Program-made: the position numbers and the translations under genes
NCBI GenBank assembly: GCA_020086605.1
Contig: JACBWW010000020.1
Coordinates: forward strand, 15,840,776 to 15,904,775
Origin: Lanius collurio
Taxonomy: Eukaryota; Chordata; Aves; Passeriformes; Laniidae
Length of the DNA: 64,000 nucleotides
Direction of reading: 5' to 3'
Shown: positions 34,601 through 46,200 of the stretch, piece after piece
Numbering within the stretch: position 1 is the first letter of the stretch
Layout of the letters: every line of letters begins with the position of its first letter
Notes under the pieces: model-generated
Told to the model about the DNA's origin: nothing
Databases searched by the model: none
What the model saw: the letters and a program-made list of their open reading frames with translations, nothing else

Positions 34601-35489
34601 CCAGGGGTCCTGCCAGGAAATATATCTGAGGATCTTGCAGTAAGAAATTACCTTAGTGATAAGTACAACTGACTTCCTTAATTTGCACTGGCAACATTGC
34701 TGAGGACTCTAAACACACATTTACCAGCCAGTGGTGTGGTAAACAATAATTCAATGTCATTTAAAAGTCAAGGGGGTTTTTGTGAAATCTCTGCTCCAAT
34801 TAAATGATTTGTGTTTACTGCAGAGCTAAGAAAATAAAGGATGATGAAATTACTGGGTAAAAACCAATTTCCTTTCTGGCTATAAGTTATTATTAATATG
34901 CCACCACATCTTCAAATATATTTGAACTAGTGTGGATACCATAATATGTCACTATTTACACTGTAAATACACACTGGATCTCTCTAATACATCCACTGAC
35001 CTCATATGAATGCACTAAGTTGATATGGGAGCATCCAGACTGCAGTAATGATAACCACCTATGCCTACATCCCCAAATCCCCACTGGCACTGCTATTTAT
35101 GTGGATTTGGCAGTGGAAACATCACTGGGTACGACTCTCCTCTGGGGAAGAGATTTTCCCAGAGAAGAATCAGACCCAGGTTTTCACCTTCCATTGACTT
35201 GAGGTGCTCTGGGAAATGTTTGATTAGCCATGCTGTGGCAAATCTCCCTCTTCCTTTCAGGTCTTCATGGGAAAGTTTTCAGTCTGCCAACATGTTTAGT
35301 TGGCAGTTCACATGAGTTTCTCTCTTTCATGTGCCCCAAAGAGTGCCAGTATGAGCACAGCTGGCTGAATTGTTCATGTTTGTACTTGCAGAATTATTGC
35401 TGCCATGAACAGATAGAGGGTTTGAACCACACAAAGAGCTCTGTAACTGTTTTGGAGGCCTCAACAGCTCTTGGGTTGTTGGACTTAAG

Positions 35490-36061
35490 TCCGTATAAGT
35501 CACAGGGAAATGCCTGAAACTTCAAGAAAGTATGGAGGGGTGCAGAGCACACACAGTCACTCACAGGGTTGGGTTACAGCAATAGTTACTGGACTTAATT
35601 ATGAAAAGTATTCACAAAGATGGGAAAGAAAAGTCCAAGTTCTTGTCAGAAATACCGCAGAAAAAATAATATCAAAATTACTATTTTAATACTTACAAAG
35701 CAATACTTTCAGGGTATTCACATCTCATCAATGACCATAGTTTTCAGAGAAACTTATTTAAAACCATATTTGTCTTCATATTATCGCCAAGAGTTAGCAG
35801 AATTGTCATTATTCCTCTTTTCATCAAGGTGGTAGTTTCCATCAGAGAGGGCACTCAGTGGTTTACCTAAGATCAGAGTAGAATTTAATTCATTTAGCTC
35901 TTCTATGACTCCAAAGCTGGTCTGAAGCCATTGTTTCTAACTGAATTTTTACAGTTAGTGTGTGGGCACTTACTGTTCACAGGAGGAAGAGGTAGAGCTG
36001 ACAGGCGAGGATCACATTCTTTTGTTAATTGCCACTACTCTGGATGACCTGAATTTCAAAG
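35490..36061 (+). repeat. Direct duplication, copy 1
   Basis: From tccgtataagtcacagg to ctgaatttcaaag this stretch is closely repeated, in the same orientation, at 38851-39437. By eye the two copies agree over most of their length with scattered substitutions and a few indels, including a block near the middle where copy 2 has about 15-20 extra bases. The ends lack TG...CA, so it does not look like an LTR. Confidence 0.93.
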
Positions 36062-37131
36062 TTTTCTTTTTTCATGTAGCAGTTCTTGAGATGTATAAAA
36101 GACACTTGCAGATGTCTCTGAGAAAATAAAAGGGATATATCTGTGTGGAGGACATTCAGTGTTATTACCTCCACGCAGAAAAGCAATCAGTCAGATTTCT
36201 CAATCAAGCATAATCTCTGGTGATTCTGCTCTTTGTAGTTACTCTTCCATGGGATACTCTTCCTGGGAGAAGACCGTTTAATTACACTTCAGACATGCTG
36301 TATGGTTGCTTTGCGTGCTTGGGATCAAGACCATTCACGCTACTGCACAGTTTTACAGAAGGATAAAAGTGAAAACATGAATGTAATGGTCAAGTCAGGA
36401 GTCAGCAATGCCTCCCACTCACCTGATCAGCCTGACCTCTCCAAACAGCTCATATGCTCTGCTTCAACACATCTAATTAAACTGCACAGAGTGCTGCACT
36501 AAGGCAGCTGTGCTCTTTCTAGCAGCCAGGGTGGCTCATTTATAGTTTAGTCAGGTAGTTTTGTGTGCACTGATGCACAGGCCTAATCGAGGCAACTGTT
36601 ATTGCTGTGTAAACAAGGGCAACGAAATAATGCCTTTCATTGTTGTCGGCTTACAGAATGAACTGTCATGCACAAAAAAATTATGAATGGAAAATGTAAG
36701 CATCTGGATATGAATTCTTTACAGCTGCAATGTGATTACAATACTGTGGTTGGTTATAAGTTGTGTGATGTTCTCTGTCAAACATCTCTGCCAACTTGAA
36801 TGTTCCAATAAATCAATGTTAACCTTAAATCACTTTAAAGTAACTGGGTTTTGGCAAAGCCTACTACCACCTTGTGTCTTGCAGCAGCTTGCTCTGCCCT
36901 TCCCAGAGTTGATTCCTCTTTCCTACAGAACCTGAGCCAGCAAACGTGGTAGATCCTGCAAGGAAACAGAACTCCACATCTTTTCCTGCCAAGAACCTAC
37001 ATAATTTCAAAGGAGTAGTTACAGACTTCCTTCATGTAGAATTTTTATTCCATCTGACATGCCAATATGTTTTGAAATTTCTACTGGCCACATGGGCACT
37101 CCAAAGAAAAAATACTGTCCCTGCTCGGCTC
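36062..37131. other. Intergenic stretch between duplication copy 1 and the LTR
   Basis: 1.07 kb without a recognisable gene or repeat. Confidence 0.7.
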
Positions 37132-37546
37132 TGTGGGGTCCCGTGTGCACCCACAGACACACGGGTGGGTTCAGTAATATAGTCAGTAGCAAAGAGTCAA
37201 GAAGGGCATTTGCATGCGTTCCAGCAGGAGCATTTATTGCTTCTACACTGTCGAAGGGTGCAGAGGCAGACACGAACACGATCCCAAAGCTCACAGTTTT
37301 ATCCGAGGGCGGGGAAAAGGCGGGACTAGGGAATGGGGACTAGTGGGGGAGGTCTGGGGGAGTGATGAGGGGAAGAGGCTAACAGCCAACTGGGGAATTC
37401 AAACTTGGATAGATTAACATAACAGACCAAGCATCCTGGGAGAAGCCTTTTTGGTCACCCTAACATAAAGCGGTTCTTGTGGTACTAGAGACTTGTCTTA
37501 CTGAAAACTCTCTGTCCCTTGTAATGTATGTTCATCGGCCACCACA
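37132..37546 (-). mobile_element. Solo LTR of an endogenous retrovirus, antisense
   Basis: Read on the minus strand, the 415-bp element starts TGTGG and ends CCACA, has a TATA-like ATAAAA (plus 37297-37302) and, about 60 bp downstream, a poly(A) signal AATAAA (plus 37233-37238), followed by a U5-like tail. No gag, pol or env sequence adjoins it, so it is a solo LTR. Flanking bases do not show a clear target-site duplication, so the exact edges are uncertain. Family not identified. Confidence 0.72.
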
Positions 37547-38130
37547 AGAGACCATCAGCAGCTGTTTACTGAACATAACCAAAATGTTTTCAGTGTGTGG
37601 TATGGGGTGCATGGCATGCTAGAAGGCAGTACAACAGGGGAAAACAACACCATGTACGTGCACGGGAAGGAGAGCACAACCAAGTACTGCTGCTCAGCAC
37701 AGCCGTCCCAACTCTGAGTTAGGAATTCATCGCTGACACTGGACAAGTACTGGTTGACCGAAGGCCACTTCAACAGGGACCGAGAGATCCTGATGGCAGT
37801 GTTTGTTTAAGATTATTTGGGCAGTTTGTCAATAGCCAGAGGCTAACTTCCTAGAAAACAAGAGGAAGTGTTTTCTAGTCTTGATTATCCCAGTGGCTAG
37901 GAACCTTGATGTTCAGATGGGCCAAGCTGCCTTCAGTGCTGTAAATGCCTGTAAAAGAGTAAGAACATCGGTTTCCCTGACGAGCTGTCAAGGGCGTCAG
38001 GTTCTGTGACAGTCATACTCCTACCACAACCTCCATCTGCTGAGGCCTTAAGGTAAAGAAAAAACGAACCTTAAACAAGTAACTAACTAAGCATCATGGA
38101 CTCTACGGCAGCGAGCAAAGCTCCCTCACC
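37547..38130. other. Stretch between LTR and CpG island, with a coding-like patch
   Basis: One plus-strand frame is open from just after the LTR edge to TGA near 37717, then again to TAA near 37810, with protein-like composition (for example LDKYWLTEGHFNRDREI in the second part). I cannot name a source protein. It may be a pseudogene fragment or chance. Confidence 0.25.
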
Positions 38131-38310
38131 CAGAGCCGTGGGGCGTGTGGCTTTTGGAAGGGTCCCCGGCTGCAGCTCTGCCCAGCGGGTTCCGCCTCGG
38201 GGGAGAAGGATCAGAGCAGGAAAGAGGCGACAGGAACGAGCGGCCAAAGGCCGGTGAGGACAGGCGAGGGGCGGTGGGGCGGAGGCGGCTGGGGAGCCGG
38301 GGAGCACCGG

Positions 38311-38334
38311 CGGGGCGGGGCGGGGCGGGGCGGG
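38311..38334. repeat. (CGGGG)n GC-box cluster
   Basis: Four perfect CGGGG units and a partial fifth. Sp1/KLF-type sites, with G-quadruplex potential on the plus strand, directly upstream of the putative ATP10D exon 1. Confidence 0.9.
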
Positions 38335-38372
38335 AGAGCGGCCATTCCCCGGGGATGTGCGCGAATCCATCG
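38335..38372 (+). other. ATP10D: Probable ATP10D 5' untranslated exon 1 (3' end at 38372)
   Basis: A perfect donor, ATCG|GTAAGT, follows 38372 within the CpG island. The first coding exon (47660) has its own acceptor upstream of the ATG, so an upstream non-coding exon must exist. This donor is the best candidate I see; the 5' edge of the exon is unknown. An ATG at 38355 lies inside it. Confidence 0.5.
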
Positions 38373-38698
38373 GTAAGTCCAGAGCAGTTTCAGCGGGGCA
38401 GCTCGCCCGCGTGGTGGGGTGCGTGGATGGTGGCGCAGGAGGACAGCGGTGCCGGGCTCCGGGGCCGAGACGCGGCGGGGGAAACGCGGAAGCCGCGGCC
38501 GCGGGGGGAAGTCCCCTCAGCCCGCCCACGGGTGGTGTTTCGCCCGCACCGGCAGCCGGCCCGGGAAGCACTGCCGGGACCGGAACGGCCCCTGCGAAAC
38601 CCGGCGGTGGCCGGAACGTCGTGGGCGGTGGAAGAGGACGCTTTGTGGGTTTATGTTTTCTAATGTCCCCTGAGCCACGAGACCTCCTCGCCTCCCTG

Positions 38699-38722
38699 CC
38701 CCCCCCCCCCCCCCCCCCCCCC
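38699..38722. repeat. 24-bp poly(C) tract
   Basis: Uninterrupted C24 at the downstream edge of the CpG island. Such tracts vary in length, are prone to sequencing error, and can form i-motif or G-quadruplex structures. Confidence 0.95.
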
Positions 38723-38850
38723 GTCGCGTGTGTGACTCTCCTCGACTTCGACTCGAGAAACAAAAGCCTTTGTTTTAATAATTCAAGGTGGTGACTGAGG
38801 TGTCCGCTTTTTACTGCTTCACAGATTCATGGCAAGGAAGTAGGGTTACG

Positions 38851-39437
38851 TCCGTATAAGTCACAGGGAAATTCCTGAAACTTCAGGAAAGTACGGAGGG
38901 TTGCAGAGTGCCCACGGTCACTTACAGGGTTGGATCACAGCAAAAGTTACTAGACTAAGTTATGAAAGGTATTCACAAAGATGGGAAAGAAAAGTCCAAG
39001 TTCTTGTCAGAAATACCGCTGCTGAAGAAAATGTACTTCTAGTATCAAAATTACTATTACTTTAATACTTACAAAGCAATACTTTCAGGGTATTCACATC
39101 TCATCAATGACCATAGTTTTGAGAAAAACTTATTTAAAAACATATTTGTCTTAATATCATCACCAAGAGGTAACAGCATTGTTATTATTCATGTTTTAAT
39201 TAATGGTAGTTTCCAGCAGAGAGGGCACTCAGTGGTTTACCTAAGATCAGAGTAGAATTTAATTCATTTAGCTCTTCTGTATGACTCCAAAGCTGGTCTG
39301 AAGCCATTGTTTCTAACTGAATTTTTACGGTTAGTGTGTGGGCACTTACTGTTCACAGGAGGAAGAGGTAGAGCTGACAGGCGAGGATCACGTTTTTTTG
39401 TTAATTGCCACTGCCCTGGATGATCTGAATTTCAAAG
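38851..39437 (+). repeat. Direct duplication, copy 2
   Basis: Same-orientation counterpart of 35490-36061, starting 3361 bp later. The stretch from the start of copy 1 to the start of copy 2 holds the solo LTR and the ATP10D CpG island. Copy 2 lies in ATP10D intron 1 if exon 1 is at 38372. Confidence 0.93.
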
Positions 39438-42400
39438 GCAATAACCAGAGCTGATATATGTTTTCAATGAAAACTAGTCTGAAATTGGGACCAAGTCCTC
39501 TACATAACTACTCAAAGATACTCTCTAATCAGACATTCCTGTCCCACCTTGCTTGTACCAACATGAATACTTTCACAGCTGTAATGATGCATTGGAAAAT
39601 CCGGTAACGTTACTGTCTTTGAGTTAGTAAAAGGTCTTGCACAGCAGTGGGAACCAGATTCAGTAAGTACCAGACTGATTATGAAGGAGTTGTCAAAGCC
39701 AGGAGTGGGAGGTAGAAGTGAGAACAGTTCTGTTCAATGTTAATTTTTAAATCAGTTCAACTGCTCTCAGCACTAATTCTCCAGTGTCTTAAATAGTTTT
39801 GGGGTTACTAGGGTCAGAATTTCAGCATTTTTTTAGGATTCTAAATATTTTGGCTTTGTTTTTATTAATAAAACTTTTAAAGATAAAATTTGTAGTTGAA
39901 CCCTCAGTTGCTGTAGGTTAATTCTCGCTTTCAGGTCTGAAATACCATCTCAAGAGTAATGTTTTATAGTCTTACAGGAACTCTCTAGTGGTTAAAGTGG
40001 ATTCACAGGTTATTCCTGTCAATATATCTCCAAGCACTAGGCAGGTTTTATTGCTCTGTGGCAGGTCTGATTGTCTTCCTGAGGTTGTACAAGAGTTGGT
40101 TTTGTCAAAAATTCGTTCACCCTAGAGCATTAAGCCTGAGTGGATGCCTTGGGAAATTATGGAATTCTTGAGTAGCTGATAATCTAGGTGTCTTCAAAAA
40201 GCAGAAGAATAAAAAAAAAACTAGTCAGACACCTCAACTAGGATTTTAGGAACTCAAGTATAGTTTCTTGCTGTAACAGGTACTTTCAGTAGAAATTTCA
40301 ATGAGTACACTAGACCTTACCTAAAGAATAGAGTTTTGGCCCTTTAAAAAACAGCAGTACTGTCAATATGGATCCATTTCTTTTAGAAGTATTTACAGTA
40401 GCATAGGGAGTGTACACAGCTACCAAAAAAAAAAAAATCACATCCTTCTGCATCATGTGAACACCAGTATAAATTTTTAATATAGGCCACACCTTAGTCT
40501 TACTGTGAAATTCATGTGAATTTCATACATAGCAAAGCATCTGTAGTGACTGAATGCTGCCTGACCATAAGCTAAAGATACACCTGTGTGAAAAGACAGT
40601 CATAAAAGAGTAAGGCTTAACCTGTAAGGTTTTGGTCTACAGCTTTAAGACCAATGTGACACATGAGAACAGGGCATAAAGCAGAACTTTTCTGATGATG
40701 GAGAAAAGAATGTTAAATATTTTCACTGATGATCACTCTCCAGCAGTATTCAGTTCTATTTTGAAACTATTTCTTCTGAAATTTAGGCCTAAAATTTCCT
40801 AGTGTATGGTTTGGTTGTGTCTGTAGGTTCAAGATCTGATTGGTGTCCTAAATAACTTTACCGAAGGTGAAGCAGATTTTCTGCTTTTATATACTGCTCC
40901 CACACTGTAGTATGTTAACCAGTGTTGCTGCATGGTTTACTATTAAATTATCTTGCATCCATCCTTGTGTCAGGGCCTTGGCACCTCCTGGGTTTTAATG
41001 CATGCTGCTGATTGTTTTTCAGTTGTGAAGAGCTGTTGATGGCTGGCTTAACATTCTGACAACCAAGAAATTTCCTTTCTAAGATCCAAGGCTTTTCAAG
41101 ACTTGCAAGTTTCCAGTGTTGCCCATGCAAGATTAGTCTTTGTAGGTAGGAGTGCATGGTGAAATAGTGCCACAGCAATTGATCTTTCATACTAACATCT
41201 ACCTTCCACTCTTAATTCAAGAGTTCTTACATCTCTTTTATAAATGTATCTCAGAATATATAGTTGAAAACAATCACATCATTTTCTGAAATTGAATTTT
41301 TGATTTCTGCAGGTTTTTGGCTGTTAGTCCCATAAACTGACAGCACACGTTTCTTATCCACATCTATTTGGCATATTAGAATGTCTCAGGATATTTCATA
41401 TTGGCTTGCAAAGATGTGAAATTGCGTGTTGCAGAGAAAGTAGCTAACCTTAGGAGAAAAGAAGTATTTGTTCTTCAGAGTGTAACTTAATCTTCAGGCC
41501 CTGGTTCCCTGAAGCTTTATTTTCTGCTAGTTTCTGAGTTTTAAAAGATGATTAGGAGGAGTTTTTAACATTTAGCCTGTAGGGTTCTGTCAGTGTAATG
41601 ACAAAAGTGCTAGTGAACCTGTGCAGTAACACTTGCTAAGAGATTTAAATGGGACTTTTGTGCAGATTGGGGGTGATCCACTCTTTCATAGCGTTGTGTA
41701 GTGTGACCACCATCTAGGTTAGCATTTTTTATATTCCCAGGTCACCCAGAACCTCAGACCTGCAGAACATCCTGATATATTCATGTGGAGAGGAAAGAAA
41801 AAGGGATGTTATTGGCGAGATTCATTGTCTGAGTTGTTTGACTTTAAGGTGCTGTAGAAATTTTTCAGGTAAGATAATGCAGTTTTATTGACTGCATTTC
41901 TGTTTGCCAATAATTGATTTATTACTTCCTACTGGAAACTAGCCCAGATGAAGGCTTAGGCTGAGAAGGAACAGGACAGAGACACACACCATAAGCATGC
42001 ATGTGCCAAAGGTCTGGGGAACATTCTTGTCAAATATGTCACTTACCAAGTGCATTAAACAAAGAATTTTTTGAAAGAAGAATGAGGACTAATTATTTGG
42101 AGATCACAGCAAAACAGAAGGATGTTGTCAGAAGGGAGGAAGTGGTTAGGAGAAGCCAGGGTAAATGGTAAGGCACTTCACATGACACGTGAGGAGATGA
42201 CCACAGCATAATAGTAAGGAGCAGTTCCAGAGCAGCATAAACACAGGCTAAATTATCTAGACATCTGTTTTGCTGATGATCTTAAGAAATTATCTAGTAT
42301 GGGAGAGATCAGTGATTGCTAAGTGATTTGCCAAAGGCTACCAATAATATAGCTGGAGCTAAGGAATTTTTAAAGTCAGCTCCATCCCCCAGCAGGAAAG

Positions 42401-42849
42401 CTAGGAGCAAATGCTTGCATGCAGATACAGGTGATACTTCACAGAATTGGAAGCTGACAGAATTTACGAGAGACAATGGAGGAGAAGTGGGAAAAGAAAA
42501 CAATTTACGGACATGAAAAACACATACAAGAGAATGCCTACGTGGGACTTTATGATGACAGGCACTTCTTCCAGGGTACAGATCATTTTAAAGTAGGAGT
42601 TTTCTCAGCATTACCACTAGCAGAGAGTTCTTAAAGCCTGTTTTTATTGTGATATGGCATGGTCAAACATGGAGAGTGTATTGTGTTGATCTGTCCTATG
42701 GTAAAAGTGATGCTGCTGTGCTTTAACCTTGCTTTAACAAAGATATGATAGCCAGCTATTTCCTGTTAACCATGATACCTTAGGTTTTAACTTTTGTATT
42801 TTTTAGATTCTGTACTGCTTAGTGTGTGGCTCTGAGGATTCTTATAGCC

Positions 42850-43212
42850 TGTTAATTTCTGCTCTCTCCTGCTAAGGTAGACAATAACAAAGCCTCTCCG
42901 GGTCTGCTTTCCAAGGGCACCCAGACTGTCCTGGGCCTAGAAGTATAAACCAAAGGGCCTCTGGAGAAGGGGTAGGCTAGGGGAATTACATCATTAAACT
43001 GAAGCTTTAATTGCAATACTAACCCTGATATGCAAATTAACCAAATCTATAAAAGTGTGAAGAACTTGTGACCTGTTGTCCATCTTGGGGTCCATCTGGG
43101 CAATAGCCTCTGGTTCCCCAGGGGTACCTTTGAAGGCCTTCCAAATAAATACCTACCTATATTCCCTTACTCCTGTCTAGTCTCTGTTTCTAGGAGGCTT
43201 CTCAAGGCATCA
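42850..43212 (+). mobile_element. LTR-like element
   Basis: A TATAAAA box (43048-43054) lies about 90 bp before AATAAA (43144-43149), followed by a short pyrimidine-rich U5-like tail; the upstream 200 bp is U3-like. A TG near 42850 and a CA near 43212 could be its edges, but no target-site duplication was found. Family not identified. Confidence 0.5.
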
Positions 43213-46200
43213 ATCATATCTAGTTATTCCAATTTTTCGTATCTCCAAGTGCTTTATAAGAAGAGGAGTACATGAATGAATGAGTGTAGAAAAAAAGTAA
43301 GAAAGCAAATAAATTCAATGGCATGTAATTCCCTTCCACATTTCATAATCATGTGACATTAGTAAGCTTACTACAAGAACTTCCCTTTTTGTGTGTAAGA
43401 CATATCTGAGTTGCCTCTATATCAACTTTTTCCATTTAGCAACATTGGGCAGTGTTCAGCTGAATAGCGTATAGTGTGCAAATGAGGACAGGCTAGTTTG
43501 TATGAGGCTGTCCTCAAAACTTAGCATGTGATCATTTAGGCTTCCTATTTTCAAATACGTGAACATTGTTCTTGGGGTTTTTAAGCATAACTTCTTGTTT
43601 TTTAAGAAATAAACTTATAAAAACAGTGCTTCAAAGTAACTCATCATGTGAATCATTTTCCAGCGTTTAAAGAAATGTTTGCTGTTTTGTGTTACTACTT
43701 TAAATTCACATTCACTGGAGAACTCAAGACTTGACTGTGAAAAATACCATGACAAGAGGGTCAAATAGTGTTTTAAGGGAAGGGATTTCTTAGAAAAATT
43801 GTTTAAAATAGCTTTTATTTGATCTTTAGTGACTTAATCCTTTAAAATAGCTAACATGAAGTTGATGAAACTCCTTCTGACCACAGAAAATGTGTTCAGT
43901 ACTTTATGAATCAAATTTAATGAGGAAAAAGAATAAAATTACTCAAAAGAGTTAAATGCAAAAGAGATTTTTGAAGTTTGAAACCTCAAAAGTGCTGTTT
44001 TAAAATGGTGATGTAAATAATTTTTAAAAAATCATTTGCAAAATAGTAGCTCAGTCAAATCCCAGGTGAGTCATAGAGCATTATGTCAGAGTATGAGATC
44101 CAGATACTTTTTTCCCAAGATGTCTCTTAACTGTCTGATTCACGTCTCTGATCATAGGATATTACTTGTTATTTCTCATACAGTGTTTTCAGTGTGGTGG
44201 GTTCATGTTAGTTATTTCTCATCCCTACAATCTTCAGATTTCTTAAAAGTAGTTATATTAGAATACTGGAGATACTGACAAAAATATGTGGTGCACAGAA
44301 CTGAATCTGATGTTTCCTGTTACTTTTTAAGCTCTGTTTCTCTGGAAGGATGAGGAAGGGTGGGACAGAGGTTTTGGAGCTGTGTCAAGAGTCAGGGAGG
44401 ATATGTATGTGGTGAGGGGTGACTGCTGTTCACCAACATTGCATATGCAGTTGAGCTATTCCATCTTAACATGGTGTCATGTTAAAATGTCCAGTGCTCC
44501 TCCTTCTTCCCCCAACGGCTTTATTTGTAATAAATAGTGATCTCTGGCTATCAAATGCTACGAAAGAGAATAGGTTATGTAAACCAAAAAGACTTAGAAT
44601 TTAGGAAGTTTTGAAATTTGTGAGGTGTATTTTAGCTGTATAGGTTATTTTGCCTGTATAATTTTCACTGAATGAGCAGAATATTCTATTTAAAGCTTTT
44701 TGTATTCCCATTAGTCCTGGGAGATTGAGAAAGAGTTCCTTCCTCTTACTTTTACTGTTTCTTCATCAGTATCAGATGTTTGTTTGCTGGTTTTATGAAA
44801 ACAAACATGATCTTCACTGCAAATGTAACCTGCTCTCAAATATCTGGCTGGTGGCATCTTGAGAAATGTCCTGGCATTTACTTACTAAAGTTTGCTACTA
44901 GGTCATTGTACACTGTAGCAATGTGTAGAGATATGTCAGATTATTGGGCAAAAGTGTGGTTAATTGACACACCCTGTATGATTCATGCTAAAGATGAAAG
45001 CTTGAAAGAGTCTGATAAATTTAACAGAAGAAATGATGTTAAAACTCTCCCTGATAATCCAGCACATTTTTAATTAAAGCAAATGTTTATTTGAAAAGGC
45101 CCCTCTGCATAAAATCTGTTTGTACAATAACTTGTTATAGCCTTAAGGATGCCATCCAAAATCCAGAAGTTTGGGGATTTTTTAATAGTTGAACTGCCAA
45201 AATTTGTGATTGCAGGGGAAGAAAAAAAACCAACTACCTCTTTTCAGCCAGTCATCTTTTAAAATTCTTTAATTTTCAGTACTTTGTTCTTTAATTCAGT
45301 TCTGACATTTGTAGATGGGTCCATGTTAATTTAGGGGTTTGGGAGCTCTAGGTATATTGAAATCTTCATAGTCATGTATGGACTCCACTAGCAGCATGTT
45401 CTGCAGTCCCTCAACAGTTTTGAAGACTTTTCAAGCTTTAGACTTAGGCTCAGTATAAATTAACTGAAGCGTTTTTTTCATGTGTGTGTACAGATCAGTG
45501 TTCATATGTATGCATGTAGGGTAGCCATACATTAAAAGTAGTTAATTTGTGTGAAGTAACTGCTTCTAAATGTCAGTTCCCATTTCTGGGGGAAAGGCTG
45601 ACCCTGACTAAAATGGGGTAGTAACCTCTATGCAGAGGGCAGTCCCTCTGGGAGCCATCTCCCAAGCAGTAGCATTAGAGGAAGCAAAGACAGAGGAAGC
45701 CACATTCTGTGAAAATAAGAGGATGCTGTGTATTTTAGAAAATCTTCACAACTTCTTTCTTGCTTCTCTAAAAAGTCCCAGACATAGCTGCATATGCATG
45801 CAACCTTTGGTACTCTGGTGATTACTGGGACCACAAGGTTTAGGACTGAGAAAAAAGGAAAGCCTTTTCCTCAGACTGGTCCTTTATGTTGTCTGGGGGA
45901 GCACTGCAGAAGGGCTTTGGAAGAACAGTAGGGTACTGCCAGGGGATGCTGAGAGTAAATACTATATAGAGGGTTTTAATTTTTTTCTCTTTCGTGTGCA
46001 GGTCATGGTTTCTAAAGAAGAACATGATTTTCATGTACAGGGTAACAGTCTTCCAAGACATGGTGACAGTCAATATCTATCCACATCTAATGGTGATAGG
46101 ACAGAAATGTCCCATCTTAATTTGGTGAGATGAAGAGGCCATATAAACCTTAGAGAAAAGCTTTATAGCTGTTGGGTAGTGACACAGACTTCTAGGCTTT

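Larger units (their letters stand above)
26190..35489. other. Gene-free intergenic DNA between COMMD8 and ATP10D, left part
   Basis: 9.3 kb. A perfect 9-bp-arm inverted repeat (28082-28102), a TA-rich low-complexity patch near 28110-28205 and an 18-T run (31677-31694) are the only structures noted. No exon, RNA gene or recognisable mobile element was found. Confidence 0.7.
38130..38690 (+). promoter_or_regulatory. ATP10D: CpG-island promoter of ATP10D
   Basis: Very GC- and CpG-rich block in AT-rich surroundings, 9 kb upstream of the first coding exon of ATP10D and in the right position for its 5' untranslated exon. It contains four consecutive cgggg units (38311-38330), each an Sp1-type GC box and together a potential G-quadruplex. 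No TATA box. The long reading frames on both strands here reflect the lack of AT-rich stop codons. Confidence 0.75.

Noticed and set aside
38083..38794. Long open reading frames on both strands (226 residues minus; 172 and 145 residues plus).
   Set aside because: They sit in the CpG island, overlap each other on opposite strands, are Pro/Gly/Arg/Ala-rich and one crosses the poly(C) tract. The lack of stops follows from GC content; no domain is visible.
35490..39437. The two duplicated arms as a pair of LTRs around a provirus.
   Set aside because: The arms do not begin TG or end CA, have no TATA/poly(A) arrangement, and the interior is a CpG-island promoter and a separate solo LTR with no retroviral genes.
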